From Aphanothece hegewaldii CCALA 016 (GTDB lineage: Bacteria > Cyanobacteriota > Cyanobacteriia > Cyanobacteriales > Microcystaceae): a stretch of DNA of 64,000 bases. A model generated the notes under the pieces. The model was given only the letters and a program-made list of their open reading frames with translations. It made no database searches and was not told where the DNA came from. Each line of letters begins with the position of its first letter. Position 1 is the first letter of the stretch. Below, one piece after another: positions 45,660-55,716 of this stretch. Both the position numbers and the translations under genes were made by a program. The DNA is taken from the NCBI RefSeq assembly GCF_003007785.1, contig NZ_PXOH01000012.1:1-64000 (forward strand), read 5' to 3'.

Positions 45660-45705
45660 AATAAAAAAGCCAGAGATATAAACTCTGACTTAGTAACTTT
45701 TTGAT
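45660..45705. terminator. hairpin terminator, right copy of the 46-bp direct repeat
   Basis: It is identical over 46 bases to 44125-44170, including CAGAG/CTCTG stem and flanking A- and T-runs. On the minus strand it stands eight bases beyond the ndhE stop and would end the ndhAIGE transcript. Confidence 0.8.
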
Positions 45706-45713
45706 GTGATGAA

Positions 45714-46025
45714 TTACCACTTCAATAAATTAAATTGTTCCATATCTGTCGTTTCGCGGTTACGGTAAATCGCCAAAATAATTGCAAGTCCAACGGCGGC
45801 TTCTGAGGCTGCGATCGCAATAACAAATAAAGAAAAAACTTGTCCTCTAATCGCTCCTGGATCTAAAAAGTTGGAGAAGGATAACAAATTAATATTGACG
45901 GCATTCAATAATAATTCAATTGACATTAAAACTCGTACCGCGTTCCGACTTGTTACTAAGCCATAAACACCGATACAAAATAAAGCAGCCGCTAAAAGTA
46001 GACAATATTCGAGTTTTATTTCCAT
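45714..46025 (-). CDS. ndhE: NDH-1 subunit 4L (NuoK)
   Basis: The 103-residue three-helix subunit has [20 protein letters not shown], the conserved Glu in [15 protein letters not shown] and [17 protein letters not shown]. It forms part of the proton-pumping membrane arm of thylakoid NDH-1. It is the last gene of ndhA-I-G-E. Confidence 0.96.
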   Translation of the reverse strand: MEIKLEYCLLLAAALFCIGVYGLVTSRNAVRVLMSIELLLNAVNINLLSFSNFLDPGAIRGQVFSLFVIAIAASEAAVGLAIILAIYRNRETTDMEQFNLLKW

Positions 46026-46030
46026 AGTTT

Positions 46031-46648
46031 TTATTGAAGTGTAGATGATTCAGTTCCCTGGGGGGTTAACTCGCGTGGACGTTCGGGTAAAGTTAAAGCA
46101 GTAACGCTAGGATCGTCGGGGAGAATTTCGGGAATAAGATCCCGACGGGCGAGAATAATTGCACCCACCATCGCCATTAATAGTAATACGGAAGCTAACT
46201 CAAAAGGTAAGAGATAATCACTAAAGAAATGCTTACCCAATTCGACTAAAGTATTATCAATTACTGCTGGAGAAGTAGCAGATAATGACCAAGGTGTAAT
46301 CAAAATCATCGTCGCTAACAGCAAAAATAAACCGACACAAACGACACCTGTAGCGGCTTTGCGAATCCAACGGTTAGGAATAATTGAAAAATCTTCTCGC
46401 TTATTAACTAACATAATGGCGAAAAGAATTAAAACAGTAATTGCACCCACATAGACGAGAATTTGTGCAGCCGACACAAAATCAGCATTTAATAGGAGAT
46501 AAATGCCCGCAATACTGATAAAAACGCCCCCTAATAAAAAGGCAGAATAAACAATACTAGAGAGTAAAACAACGCCTAAAGCTGTACCAATGACCAGCGC
46601 GGATAAGATGCCAAAGGTTACAATCTGAACGCTTTCTGCTAAATTCAC
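46031..46648 (-). CDS. ndhG: NDH-1 subunit 6 (NuoJ)
   Basis: The 205-residue membrane subunit has [40 protein letters not shown] and [14 protein letters not shown], the typical NuoJ core with five helices. It is five bases upstream of ndhE and in the same operon. Confidence 0.95.
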   Translation of the reverse strand: MNLAESVQIVTFGILSALVIGTALGVVLLSSIVYSAFLLGGVFISIAGIYLLLNADFVSAAQILVYVGAITVLILFAIMLVNKREDFSIIPNRWIRKAATGVVCVGLFLLLATMILITPWSLSATSPAVIDNTLVELGKHFFSDYLLPFELASVLLLMAMVGAIILARRDLIPEILPDDPSVTALTLPERPRELTPQGTESSTLQ

Positions 46649-46707
46649 TTTGTGTAATTCTCCTCTTGCTTTTTGATCGATAAGGTGGTATGACCCACCC
46701 TATAACA

Positions 46708-47313
46708 TTATTCATTTGTAGATGTTGAAACGGCTTCCATTTCTTTAACTAAATCTTCGGGACGTTTGCCAGGACGTTGACTACCGGCGGGTAAATCATG
46801 AGGACTCATCACCCCTTTAGGTAAGTATCCTAATTCCCGTAAAGGAGTCACCATCGGATCTTGAGTCACCTTGTAGGGTAAGCGTCCCAGTGCCACGTTA
46901 TCATAATTAAGCTCATGGCGATCGTAGGAAGCGAGTTCATATTCTTCTGTCATGGAAAGACAATTCGTCGGGCAATATTCGACACAATTACCACAGAAAA
47001 TACAAACCCCAAAATCGATACTATAATGTTTCAGTTCTTTCTTTTTAATCGCCTTGTTAAAAGTCCAATCAACTACAGGCAAATTAATCGGACAGACTCT
47101 AACACAAACTTCGCAAGAGATACATTTATCAAACTCAAAATGAATTCTACCTCGGAAACGTTCAGAGGGGATCAGCTTTTCATAGGGATACTGTACCGTA
47201 ACGGGTCGGCGACGCATATGGTCAAAAGTAACGGATAGACCTTCACCAATGTATTTAGCAGCTTGTATACTGCCTTTTGCATAGTCGCTAACTTGTTTGA
47301 GGATGTTAAACAT
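46708..47313 (-). CDS. ndhI: NDH-1 subunit I, two 4Fe-4S clusters
   Basis: The 201-residue ferredoxin-like subunit has two cluster motifs, [12 protein letters not shown] and [12 protein letters not shown], each with the fourth Cys forming the other cluster. It carries electrons from ferredoxin toward plastoquinone. It lies between ndhA and ndhG in the standard cyanobacterial order. Confidence 0.96.
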   Translation of the reverse strand: MFNILKQVSDYAKGSIQAAKYIGEGLSVTFDHMRRRPVTVQYPYEKLIPSERFRGRIHFEFDKCISCEVCVRVCPINLPVVDWTFNKAIKKKELKHYSIDFGVCIFCGNCVEYCPTNCLSMTEEYELASYDRHELNYDNVALGRLPYKVTQDPMVTPLRELGYLPKGVMSPHDLPAGSQRPGKRPEDLVKEMEAVSTSTNE

Positions 47314-47366
47314 GGTCTTGATTTTATGAGACTTGATTTTATTAGACTAAGGGTAAGTGCTGTCAA

Positions 47367-48485
47367 CTAACCACCAAAAGCGAAGGGAAAAGCTAACTTT
47401 AGGGCAGCCGTTAATAATAAGTTCACTAAAGAAACGGGTAAAAGGAACTTCCAACCTAAGTCTAACAGTTGGTCAATGCGAACGCGAGGAACCGTCCAAC
47501 GCAATAAAATCGCCAAGAAAATCAGAAAATAGGCTTTGAGAACCGTCATCGTAATGCCTACAGCCGCTTGTATAATCTGTAGCCAAGAATTAGTTTCACT
47601 AACACCAATTAATCCGCCAAGTCTTTCTAGAGGTATTGGAGATTCCCAACCGCCTAAATATAGAACGGCAAATACTAAAGCCGAAAGAACTAAGTTGACA
47701 TAAGAACCTACATAAAATAGTCCGAATTTCATGCCAGAATATTCGGTTTGATATCCGGCGACGAGTTCTTCTTCTGCTTCGGGTAAATCAAAGGGTAAAC
47801 GTTCACATTCAGCTAATGCGGCGATCCAAAAAATGATAAATCCGACGGGCTGTCTCCAGATATTCCATCCCAAAATTCCAAAACCTGATTGCTGTTGGAC
47901 AATATCGATCGTACTTAAACTATTCGACATCATAACAACAGCTAAAACCGATAAAGCGAGGGGAATTTCATAACTAATTGACTGGGCGGCGGCTCTCAGT
48001 CCTCCTAATAGGGAATACTTATTATTAGAAGCATAACCCGACATTAATAAACCAATTGGGGCAATACTTGATAAAGCTATCCAAAGAAAAATCCCGACAT
48101 TGATATTTGTAATGACGAGATTTTGACCAAAAGGTACGATGAGATAGGAAACAAATACAGGAAGAACGACTAAAACGGGTCCTAGGGTAAATAACAAAGA
48201 ATCAGCTTTAGCGGGGATAATATCTTCTTTAAAAACTAATTTCATCCCATCGGCTACGGGTTGTAATACACCCAATGGTCCGGCAAACTCTGGCCCGATA
48301 CGTTGTTGAGCGGCGGCTGAAATTTTTCGCTCTAGCCAAACCACGACCAATACGCCAAAGGTGGCTACAATAATCATGGAAAACATGGGTAAGGGCATCC
48401 AAATGGTCTTAGCGAGTCCAGGGGAAAGTCCTAAATCTAGCAAAGATTGAATGAAGGTTTCTTGTAAATCTATACCTTGGTTCAT
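47367..48485 (-). CDS. ndhA: NDH-1 subunit 1 (NuoH)
   Basis: The 372-residue membrane subunit has [59 protein letters not shown] and [14 protein letters not shown], the quinone-site loops of NuoH. It heads the ndhAIGE operon. Confidence 0.96.
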   Translation of the reverse strand: MNQGIDLQETFIQSLLDLGLSPGLAKTIWMPLPMFSMIIVATFGVLVVVWLERKISAAAQQRIGPEFAGPLGVLQPVADGMKLVFKEDIIPAKADSLLFTLGPVLVVLPVFVSYLIVPFGQNLVITNINVGIFLWIALSSIAPIGLLMSGYASNNKYSLLGGLRAAAQSISYEIPLALSVLAVVMMSNSLSTIDIVQQQSGFGILGWNIWRQPVGFIIFWIAALAECERLPFDLPEAEEELVAGYQTEYSGMKFGLFYVGSYVNLVLSALVFAVLYLGGWESPIPLERLGGLIGVSETNSWLQIIQAAVGITMTVLKAYFLIFLAILLRWTVPRVRIDQLLDLGWKFLLPVSLVNLLLTAALKLAFPFAFGG

Positions 48486-48644
48486 ATTGATCGATCCAAG
48501 AAGTTTATTGAATAGTCGGTTAGTTTTTTGTGAAGATTTTATACAAATCTCACTGTTCAGTATATCGTTAGTCTGGTGTTTGGATGGAGCCGAGACTACA
48601 GAAAATTAGAATTGATCCTATTGATATTTCCCGTTTTACATCTA

Positions 48645-48660
48645 GTTCGGATACCCGTAC
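48645..48660 (+). promoter_or_regulatory. K-box-like element upstream of groESL
   Basis: GTTCGGATACCCGTAC fits the published cyanobacterial K-box pattern GTTCGG-NNAN-CCNNAC at all fixed positions. K-boxes give light and heat induction of groE genes independent of HrcA. It lies just upstream of the proposed -35 element. Confidence 0.65.
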
Positions 48661-48671
48661 TTAGCTAGTGC

Positions 48672-48701
48672 TTGCATTTCCTTCACTCAATTGGCTACAT
48701 T
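48672..48701 (+). promoter_or_regulatory. proposed groESL promoter
   Basis: TTGCAT (48672-48677) and TACATT (48696-48701) are separated by 18 bases. They fit a housekeeping sigma promoter with its start inside the CIRCE operator, as expected for HrcA repression. It is a pattern match only. Confidence 0.5.
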
Positions 48702-48727
48702 AGCACTCTAGGGGGTGAGAGTGCTAA
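48700..48727 (+). promoter_or_regulatory. CIRCE operator (HrcA site) with a 10-base spacer
   Basis: Perfect arms TTAGCACTC and GAGTGCTAA mark the CIRCE element bound by the heat-shock repressor HrcA. The spacer here counts 10 bases (TAGGGGGTGA), while the consensus is nine. It ends 50 bases before the groES start. Confidence 0.92.
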
Positions 48728-48777
48728 TCTAGAAGATGAACCTCATCCCAAAGTCATAGTCATCAGGAGGATTTTTC

Positions 48778-49089
48778 ATGGCCGCTCTTAGCATCAACGT
48801 ATCCACCGTAAAACCATTGGGTGAACGCGTATTCGTCAAAGTTAGCCCATCTGAAGAAAAAACCGCAGGTGGTATTCTTTTACCCGATGCAGCTAAGGAA
48901 AAACCCCAAGTAGGTGAAGTGGTTTCCGTAGGCCCCGGCAAACGCAACGACGATGGAACTCGTTCCCCTGCTGAAGTAAAAGTGGGCGACAAAGTTCTTT
49001 ACTCTAAATACGCAGGAACCGATATTAAACTCGGTGGCGAAGAATATGTTCTGCTGTCTGAAAAAGATATTTTAGCAGTTGTTGTCTAA
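48778..49089 (+). CDS. groES: co-chaperonin GroES
   Basis: The 103-residue lid protein has [20 protein letters not shown], the mobile loop [14 protein letters not shown] and [15 protein letters not shown]. It caps GroEL during ATP-driven folding. An AGGAGG site lies seven bases upstream. It is regulated by the CIRCE and K-box elements. Confidence 0.97.
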   Translation: MAALSINVSTVKPLGERVFVKVSPSEEKTAGGILLPDAAKEKPQVGEVVSVGPGKRNDDGTRSPAEVKVGDKVLYSKYAGTDIKLGGEEYVLLSEKDILAVVV

Positions 49090-49134
49090 TCATTACTCTT
49101 ATTCACTTAATCCAAACAAGCAAAAAGTATACCT

Positions 49135-50763
49135 ATGGCTAAATTAATCATTTACAATGACGAAGCTCGTCGCGCTCTCGAAAGAGGTATGGACATCCTT
49201 GCTGAGTCTGTTGCTGTAACCCTTGGACCCAAAGGCCGTAACGTCGTTCTCGAAAAAAAATTCGGCGCACCTCAGATCATCAATGATGGTATTACGATCG
49301 CTAAAGAAATTGAACTAGAAGATCACGTCGAAAATACTGGCGTTGCTCTTATTCGTCAAGCTGCTTCTAAAACTAACGATGTCGCAGGTGATGGAACCAC
49401 TACCGCAACCGTTCTCGCTCACGCTGTCGTTAAAGAAGGTTTACGCAACGTCGCCGCAGGTGCTAACCCCATCGCCCTGAAAAAAGGAATTGATCGCGCT
49501 ACTGAATTCCTTGTTGAAAAAATTGCTGAACACGCTAAACCGATCGATGATTCAAGAGCGATCGCACAAGTTGGAACCATTTCTGCTGGTAACGACGATG
49601 AAGTTGGACAAATGATCGCCTCTGCGATGGATAAAGTTGGTAAAGAAGGCGTGATCTCTCTCGAAGAAGGGAAGTCTATGACGACTGAACTTGAAATTAC
49701 CGAAGGGATGCGCTTTGATAAAGGTTATATCTCTCCCTACTTTGTTACCGATCCTGAGCGGATGGAAGCGGTTCTTGAAGATCCCTACATCTTGATCACC
49801 GATAAAAAAATTGCTTTAGTACAAGACTTAGTACCCATTCTCGAACAAGTCGCCCGTCAAGGCAAACCTTTAGTTATTATTGCTGAAGACATCGAAAAAG
49901 AAGCTTTAGCTACCTTAGTCGTTAACCGTTTACGCGGTGTTCTGAATGTGGCTGCGATCAAAGCTCCTGGTTTTGGCGATCGTCGTAAAGCCATGTTACA
50001 AGACATTGCCGTTTTAACCGGTGGCGAAGTGATCAGCGAAGAAGCTGGACTTAAGCTCGAAACGGCTAAAATTGATATGCTTGGAAAAGCACGTCGCATC
50101 AACATCACCAAAGACAACACGACTATTGTTGCTGAAGGAAACGAAGCAGGTGTTAAAGCGCGTTGTGAGCAAATTCGTCGTCAGATCGAAGAAACCGAAT
50201 CATCTTACGATAAAGAAAAACTCCAAGAGCGTCTCGCAAAACTCGCAGGTGGTGTCGCTGTAATCAAAGTAGGGGCGGCTACCGAGACTGAAATGAAAGA
50301 TCGCAAGCTTCGTTTAGAAGACGCGATTAACGCCACTAAAGCAGCCGTAGAAGAAGGAATTGTCCCCGGTGGTGGTACAACTTTAGCTCATTTGGCTCCT
50401 CAACTCGAAGAGTGGGCAACCAATAACCTCTCTAATGAAGAGTTAACCGGTGCGATGATCGTCGCTCGTGCTTTACCCGCACCTCTAAAACGCATTGCCG
50501 AAAACGCAGGTCAAAACGGTGCTGTTATTGCTGAACGTGTCAAAGAAAAGCCGTTCAACGTCGGTTATAATGCCGCTAATAACGAGTTTGCTGATATGTT
50601 TGAGGCGGGGATTGTTGATCCGGCTAAGGTGACTCGTTCGGCTCTACAAAACGCAGCATCGATCGCAGGTATGGTTCTAACCACTGAATGTATCGTCGTT
50701 GATAAACCCGAAAAAGATAAGCCTGCTGCTCCTGCTGGTGGCGGTGGTGACTTTGACTATTAA
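49135..50763 (+). CDS. groEL: chaperonin GroEL (GroEL1 type)
   Basis: The 542-residue chaperonin has [46 protein letters not shown] and [15 protein letters not shown]. Its C-terminus is GGGGDFDY rather than the usual GGM repeats, a variation seen among cyanobacterial GroELs. It is cotranscribed with groES (45-base gap). A terminator follows. Confidence 0.97.
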   Translation: MAKLIIYNDEARRALERGMDILAESVAVTLGPKGRNVVLEKKFGAPQIINDGITIAKEIELEDHVENTGVALIRQAASKTNDVAGDGTTTATVLAHAVVKEGLRNVAAGANPIALKKGIDRATEFLVEKIAEHAKPIDDSRAIAQVGTISAGNDDEVGQMIASAMDKVGKEGVISLEEGKSMTTELEITEGMRFDKGYISPYFVTDPERMEAVLEDPYILITDKKIALVQDLVPILEQVARQGKPLVIIAEDIEKEALATLVVNRLRGVLNVAAIKAPGFGDRRKAMLQDIAVLTGGEVISEEAGLKLETAKIDMLGKARRINITKDNTTIVAEGNEAGVKARCEQIRRQIEETESSYDKEKLQERLAKLAGGVAVIKVGAATETEMKDRKLRLEDAINATKAAVEEGIVPGGGTTLAHLAPQLEEWATNNLSNEELTGAMIVARALPAPLKRIAENAGQNGAVIAERVKEKPFNVGYNAANNEFADMFEAGIVDPAKVTRSALQNAASIAGMVLTTECIVVDKPEKDKPAAPAGGGGDFDY

Positions 50764-50788
50764 TTCTAAGTTAATTTAAGCTAATAAG

Positions 50789-50816
50789 AGGATGGGTTTA
50801 TACTCATCCTTTTTTT
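50789..50816 (+). terminator. groESL terminator
   Basis: AGGATGGG pairs with CTCATCCT across a short loop (50789-50810) and is followed by seven T residues. It lies 26 bases after the groEL stop. Confidence 0.85.
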
Positions 50817-50852
50817 GCTAGTACAATAGTGAATGCCCCTTGATTTGAAGAT

Positions 50853-50880
50853 TGTAGGGGTTTGGTCTGGAGACCCTATT
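50853..50880. repeat. short dispersed palindrome of the GTAGGGGTTTGG type
   Basis: TGTAGGGGTTTGGTCTGG followed by AGACCCTATT forms an imperfect hairpin between groEL and the small gene at 51032. It is related to the elements at 32655, 45564, 61097 and 61213. Confidence 0.6.
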
Positions 50881-51031
50881 AGTAACTGGAATTTAAAACC
50901 AAATCCCTAATTAGTTTTATCATGAGAGAATCATAAATTCCCCAGTTAATTACTTATGATGCCAAGGCTGGAACTAATCCGACGACGGATATATATAATA
51001 AAACTAGAATGAGTTAGCTGAAGTCATCAAT

Positions 51032-51244
51032 ATGTCCATATTATCAGATGTAACGGTTGAGCAAATAATAATTGCGTTGGTTAAGCGATTACCTTTAGAA
51101 AGAAAGAAAGCGATATTTGAGGCACTTCAGAACGAATTAGAAGAGCGGGACAACCATTGGCTAAAATTGGCAGGAAAATACAAAGATGATCTACAATTTG
51201 ATGAAATGTTAGCTTATATAGAAGCTGAACGAGTAGAAAATTAA
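51032..51244 (+). CDS. small antitoxin-like protein without a toxin
   Basis: The 70-residue helical, acidic protein (TVEQIIIALVKRLPLERKKA, LQFDEMLAYIEAERVEN) resembles the antitoxins found with cyanobacterial RelE or PIN genes. No toxin follows; the next gene is the convergent YciO-type gene. It may be a leftover half of a pair. Confidence 0.5.
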   Translation: MSILSDVTVEQIIIALVKRLPLERKKAIFEALQNELEERDNHWLKLAGKYKDDLQFDEMLAYIEAERVEN

Positions 51245-51300
51245 AAGCGATCGCTCATAATCTCTAATTTTTGATTTTTGGTTTCATTTCACCTAGAGCA

Positions 51301-51954
51301 TTAATTTTCTACATCAATCCAGTGTTGTAATTCTTCCCATCCTAAACCTTTGCGGACAATTTCTGGCTGTTGATTGGTGAAATCTATGATTGTAGAAACT
51401 TCAAATCCTTGCTCTGAACCATCTTCAATAATTAGATCGACCATGTTGTTTAACTCATCAAATAGTTTAGCCTGTTCTAAACCAATCGTCGGAAATTCTC
51501 CCTCTTCATTCGATAAATGGGCTGAAGTTGAAATAATCGGATTTGTTAATTCTTGTAACAAACCTTGACAAACGGCGTTATCTGGTACTCTAATTCCAGT
51601 GGTTTTGCGTTTGGGATCGACGACGAGTTTGGGGACTAATTTCGTTGCAGGTAATAAAAATGTATATGGACCTGGGATTAAACGTTTCATGATCCGGTAT
51701 GCTTCATCAGATACGATCGCATATTCGGATATATTCGACAGGGAGGAACACAAAAACGTCAGGGGTTTATTATTAGATAATTGTTTCAGTTTCCTGACGC
51801 GTTCGACCGCAGATTTTACGTTCATATCACAACCGATCGCATACACTGTATCGGTAGGATATAACATAATAGCCCCCCCTTTAAGCTCACGACAAATTTC
51901 TTGTATACTTCGAGGCTGGGGATTTTTCGGATGTAGAGTATATACTTTAGCCAT
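51301..51954 (-). CDS. Sua5/YciO/YrdC-family protein, YciO-like
   Basis: The 217-residue protein has GGAIMLYPTDTVYAIGCDMN, RVRKLKQLSNNKPLTFLCSS, LIPGPYTFLLPATK, GIRVPDNAV and ISTSAHLSNEEG. TsaC/Sua5 members make threonylcarbamoyl-AMP for tRNA modification. The STSAHLS and SNNKPLTFL details look closer to the YciO subgroup, whose activity is less certain. It is divergent from larC with nine bases between. Confidence 0.85.
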   Translation of the reverse strand: MAKVYTLHPKNPQPRSIQEICRELKGGAIMLYPTDTVYAIGCDMNVKSAVERVRKLKQLSNNKPLTFLCSSLSNISEYAIVSDEAYRIMKRLIPGPYTFLLPATKLVPKLVVDPKRKTTGIRVPDNAVCQGLLQELTNPIISTSAHLSNEEGEFPTIGLEQAKLFDELNNMVDLIIEDGSEQGFEVSTIIDFTNQQPEIVRKGLGWEELQHWIDVEN

Positions 51955-51963
51955 AGCTTATTT

Positions 51964-53169
51964 ATGAAAAAGATAGCCTATCTTGACTGTCCAAGTGGCA
52001 TTGCAGGTGATATGTGTTTAGGGGCGTTAGTTGATGTAGGAGTCCCGTTAGAATATCTGCAAGAACAATTAAAGCAGTTATCTATAGAACGAGAATACCA
52101 TCTTTGGGCGGAAATCGTAAAACAACACGGTCAGAAAGGGACAAAAGTTCATGTAGATCTCACTTTTGATGAATCACATCATCATCGTCATCTAGAAGAC
52201 ATTGAATATATCATCCAACACGCGTCTTTACCTCCCAAAGTCACTCAGTGGAGTCTCAAGATTTTTCATCAACTCGCTGTAGCAGAAGGTGAAGTTCATG
52301 GAATTCCACCAGAAAAAGTTCATTTTCATGAAGTGGGGGCGACAGATGCCATTGTAGATATTGTAGGAACTTGTATCGGACTCGATTGGTTAGGTGTTGA
52401 TGAGGTATACTGTTCAGCGATGCCGACGGGCGGAGGGACGGTTAAAGCGGCACATGGACGCTTAAGTGTACCGGTTCCTGCTGTGCTTAAACTCTGGCAA
52501 TCTCGACAAGTTCCTATTTATAGTAACGGAATTGAAGCAGAGTTAGTGACACCGACTGGGGCTGCGATCGCTACTGCTTTATCTGTTCAGTTTGGCCCTC
52601 CTCCGGCGATGAATCTCCTTAAAGTCGGTTTGGGGGCGGGTACTAAAGTCTTTTCGATTCCTAATCTTTTACGGCTTTGGATTTTAGGGTCTACTTCCCA
52701 TCATAGCACACATAAGGAAAAAATTACAGTTTTAGAAACACAAATTGATGATCTTAATCCTCAAGCGATCGGTTATCTTTATGATGTCCTTTTTGATGCG
52801 GGTGCGCTTGATGTTTTTACTCAAGCTATTTCCATGAAAAAATCTCGGCCCGGTTTTCTGTTAACGGTGATTTGTCCACCAGAAAAAATTACACTATGTG
52901 AAGCTATTATTTTTCGGGAAACCACGACTTTAGGCATTCGTCGTTTAACTCAAGAGCGTTCTTTTCTTGCACGAGATATACATTTTGTCAATACGGAATA
53001 CGGACGCATACGAGTTAAGGTTGCACAAAAAGATCAAGAGATATTGAATATACAACCAGAATACGAAGATTGTGCGGCAATTGCTCGTAAATATAACTTA
53101 CCTTGGCGCATTGTACATCAAATGGCGTTACAAGCTTGGGATCAAAGTTTCTCTAACAACACGGTATAG
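51964..53169 (+). CDS. larC: LarC, nickel-pincer cofactor nickel-insertion protein
   Basis: The 401-residue DUF111 protein has YLDCPSGIAGDMCLGALVDV, the His-rich DESHHHRHLEDIE, PPEKVHFHEVGATDAIVDIV and ALDVFTQAISMKKSRPGFLL. It is a single continuous frame, while in some lactobacilli LarC needs a frameshift. LarC inserts Ni in the cofactor of lactate racemase-type enzymes. No larA, larB or larE is in the window. It overlaps the convergent phosphatase by 28 bases. Confidence 0.92.
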   Translation: MKKIAYLDCPSGIAGDMCLGALVDVGVPLEYLQEQLKQLSIEREYHLWAEIVKQHGQKGTKVHVDLTFDESHHHRHLEDIEYIIQHASLPPKVTQWSLKIFHQLAVAEGEVHGIPPEKVHFHEVGATDAIVDIVGTCIGLDWLGVDEVYCSAMPTGGGTVKAAHGRLSVPVPAVLKLWQSRQVPIYSNGIEAELVTPTGAAIATALSVQFGPPPAMNLLKVGLGAGTKVFSIPNLLRLWILGSTSHHSTHKEKITVLETQIDDLNPQAIGYLYDVLFDAGALDVFTQAISMKKSRPGFLLTVICPPEKITLCEAIIFRETTTLGIRRLTQERSFLARDIHFVNTEYGRIRVKVAQKDQEILNIQPEYEDCAAIARKYNLPWRIVHQMALQAWDQSFSNNTV

Positions 53170-55364
53170 CGACTAAAAACAATATTATTAGGTTTCCAAG
53201 GAGCATACCAGTAGAGATCTTGAATAATATCGGTATTTTCAGCAATATTAAAAGAAATTACCCCTAAATTGTTCAATCCAACGACTTCTGTCCCTTCTTG
53301 TAGCCATTTGTTTTTCCAGATGAAAGATAGCCAATTTTTAGCCCGACGCATTTGGTGATAAGATTTTAGCCAAGTTACATCTTTTAGAGCAATGTGTGAC
53401 GGTTGGCGTTTAATCCATTTGATAGAATACATAGCATCGGGTGTATCCAAGAATTGTTTTTTTGCGGATTTAATTTCTTTAACTTCAGCAGGATGAAACC
53501 AAACATACCATTTTCTATACGCTTCAGGAAATAAGGATTTAAGTTTTGTATGAACGATGCGGGTTTTTAGTTCAGCATTACTCAAGGAACTAGAAGTCAT
53601 TTGCACTAATATATTAAGGTTTTGTGCTGATGATTTTTGATATTCTAAACGAACCGCAGAACCATAATGGATATCACCCGAAAGAACGATGACTTGTTGA
53701 CGTTGTTCAAATAATACTTTTAAGAGTGTGGCTAATGCAGATTCGTTCAAGTTCCACCCATCACCCACATCATTACCGAATACTTTTCCTTTCTTTAATT
53801 CTCTTTCTTGTACCCAGTCAATGAGTTGTAAACTAACTAAATTAGTCGGTGCAATGACTAATGTAGCTTGAATTTCTTTATTATCTTTGGTTTGTTGCAG
53901 AGGTTTTTGGATTTGTTGCTCAAATGCTGTTGGACTGAGTAAACTAGGAGGTGCGATCGTTTTTGCAGGTGGAACAGGATAACCTCGTTGAGTTCGCGTA
54001 TTTAAGATTAAGACTTCATAGTTGTGTGTTCTAACGGTGTAATGCCACTTTAAAGCGTGAGCAGAAGTGTCTAAAATAAAATAATCACCATCTTGTCTCA
54101 TCTGAGGAAGTCCAGTTTTAGGATCAATTGGGGGTAAACCGAGATAAGATGCGATCGATTTTTCTATAATGGGATCATTTCCTTGAGACTGTGACCATTT
54201 GGGAACTAATTCGAGTAATTTTTCGCCACTTTCCCCATTGGTAAATTGTTCGGGTATATTTCCCCAAGCTTGGAATAATGAATATGCAAGTAAACCATTT
54301 TGTACGGTACGTCTTCCTAATGGTTTTCCGAGTACTCTTAAACACCATTCTTGATTAAGATACCAATCATCGCTAATATCATGATCATCAAAAATCATGT
54401 AAGTGGGAATATTCGCCAACAAACGCTGTACCTTATTTAATGTATAGATAAAGGAAGTCAGTGATTTTAATTCTTTGTCCCACTGTTTAGCTAATTTACT
54501 ATCTTGATGTATTTCTTGTCCTGATGGGAATTGATGCGGCCAGAGTGTTGATGACCAGAATAACAAATAAGTAGCGCAATATTCACCATAACTCATTAGA
54601 TGGCTTTTTGCTTCGATTTTTTTTGGTAGTCCTGCGGTTAACCCTGCTTGTACTTTAGCGACTTGACTGCGTTTTCCCGGTTTTAGCTGTTTTGGGTGAA
54701 CCGACGAACTCGCTAAGGGTAAACTTTCTTCCCAACCCAGTAAAGTATCTCCAATATCCGTCAAAGCGAATAATAAGGGATCTGCTACATCATCTGCATA
54801 AACTTGATCACCTGTCAAGAAAAGTTGATGAAGTCTTAAGTTAGGATTATCGGCATATTGTTTAATTAAATCATCGAGAATAGGAAGCGCGTCTAAACCT
54901 TCTCCTTGGGGTTTGCGACACGAACCTTGTGCAATGCGTAAATGATTGATGTTTTGCGGTGGTAGAACAAAACTGGGTAAACCATGTTCAAAATAGCTAA
55001 GATTAATCTCTAGAGCTTGTCTTAGTGTTAACTTTTCGCTTTCTTCTTCAATTGGTTGAAAAGATAAATCATAGAGATAAACATTACCCGACTCCAGTAT
55101 TGTACCGTTGATTGATTTTGCCGTTACTGCAAGGATGTGTAAATGCTGTCCTACGGCTACAGTTTCCCGAATTCCCGCAAAAATTACCGCTTGTTGGTTG
55201 TTTCCTCGTCCATCTTGGGTCGTATAAACTTGTAGCTTCACGGTGCAAGCTTTCTTGAGTGCCACCCAAACCGTTACAGAATGTTTCTCAGTTTTTTTCA
55301 GGATAGGCCCTGCTAAAATGAGTGGTAATTCTTCAAGACGATAACTAAGAGGACTCCAAGACAT
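53142..55364 (-). CDS. PhoD-like metallophosphatase
   Basis: The 740-residue protein has an N-terminal beta domain (SVTVWVALKKACTVKLQVYT) and a PhoD-type core: HLRIAQGSCRKPQ, QLFLTGDQVYADDVADPLL, PTYMIFDDHDISDDWYLN and QVIVLSGDIHYGSAVRLEY. These hold the Fe/Ca-binding residues of the family. No signal peptide is visible, so it probably acts in the cytoplasm, unlike secreted PhoD alkaline phosphatase. The substrate is unknown. Confidence 0.88.
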   Translation of the reverse strand: MSWSPLSYRLEELPLILAGPILKKTEKHSVTVWVALKKACTVKLQVYTTQDGRGNNQQAVIFAGIRETVAVGQHLHILAVTAKSINGTILESGNVYLYDLSFQPIEEESEKLTLRQALEINLSYFEHGLPSFVLPPQNINHLRIAQGSCRKPQGEGLDALPILDDLIKQYADNPNLRLHQLFLTGDQVYADDVADPLLFALTDIGDTLLGWEESLPLASSSVHPKQLKPGKRSQVAKVQAGLTAGLPKKIEAKSHLMSYGEYCATYLLFWSSTLWPHQFPSGQEIHQDSKLAKQWDKELKSLTSFIYTLNKVQRLLANIPTYMIFDDHDISDDWYLNQEWCLRVLGKPLGRRTVQNGLLAYSLFQAWGNIPEQFTNGESGEKLLELVPKWSQSQGNDPIIEKSIASYLGLPPIDPKTGLPQMRQDGDYFILDTSAHALKWHYTVRTHNYEVLILNTRTQRGYPVPPAKTIAPPSLLSPTAFEQQIQKPLQQTKDNKEIQATLVIAPTNLVSLQLIDWVQERELKKGKVFGNDVGDGWNLNESALATLLKVLFEQRQQVIVLSGDIHYGSAVRLEYQKSSAQNLNILVQMTSSSLSNAELKTRIVHTKLKSLFPEAYRKWYVWFHPAEVKEIKSAKKQFLDTPDAMYSIKWIKRQPSHIALKDVTWLKSYHQMRRAKNWLSFIWKNKWLQEGTEVVGLNNLGVISFNIAENTDIIQDLYWYAPWKPNNIVFSRYTVLLEKL

Positions 55365-55473
55365 AGATTAAAGCCAACTGTAGCTCAAAAAGGATTAATC
55401 TATTTTAAATCCCTCTCTTAAGAAAGACACAGTGGTAGTAATGGTAGATTATCCCACCACTGTCCAAACTTTT

Positions 55474-55689
55474 TTAGAGACTGGTGAGAAATCCTACGAT
55501 ACCATGTCCGGTGAATGCTTCTAGCGCGAGAAGAGAGATAAAACCAATCATTGCTAAACGGCCATTAAGTTTTTCTGCATATTCGGTGAAACCCGCTTGT
55601 ACACTGTTATCTACATACATTTTGGGTTCAACGGCAAAGTTATTTAATCTTCCTAATTCTTCGGTGGTGTAGCCTTTAGTGGTAGCCAT
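55474..55689 (-). CDS. hli: high-light-inducible protein (HLIP/SCP)
   Basis: The 71-residue one-helix protein has the chlorophyll-binding signature [20 protein letters not shown] with the ExNGRxAM core. HLIPs bind chlorophyll and carotenoid and protect photosystem assembly under stress. AGGAATT precedes the ATG. Its promoter carries an HLR1-type site for RpaB. Confidence 0.95.
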   Translation of the reverse strand: MATTKGYTTEELGRLNNFAVEPKMYVDNSVQAGFTEYAEKLNGRLAMIGFISLLALEAFTGHGIVGFLTSL

Positions 55690-55716
55690 GATTAATTCCT
55701 GTTGTTTCTTTTCTCA

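Noticed and set aside
46915..47238. 107-codon frame opposite ndhI
   Set aside because: It is antisense to a conserved two-cluster ferredoxin subunit, and the sequence has no protein-like pattern.
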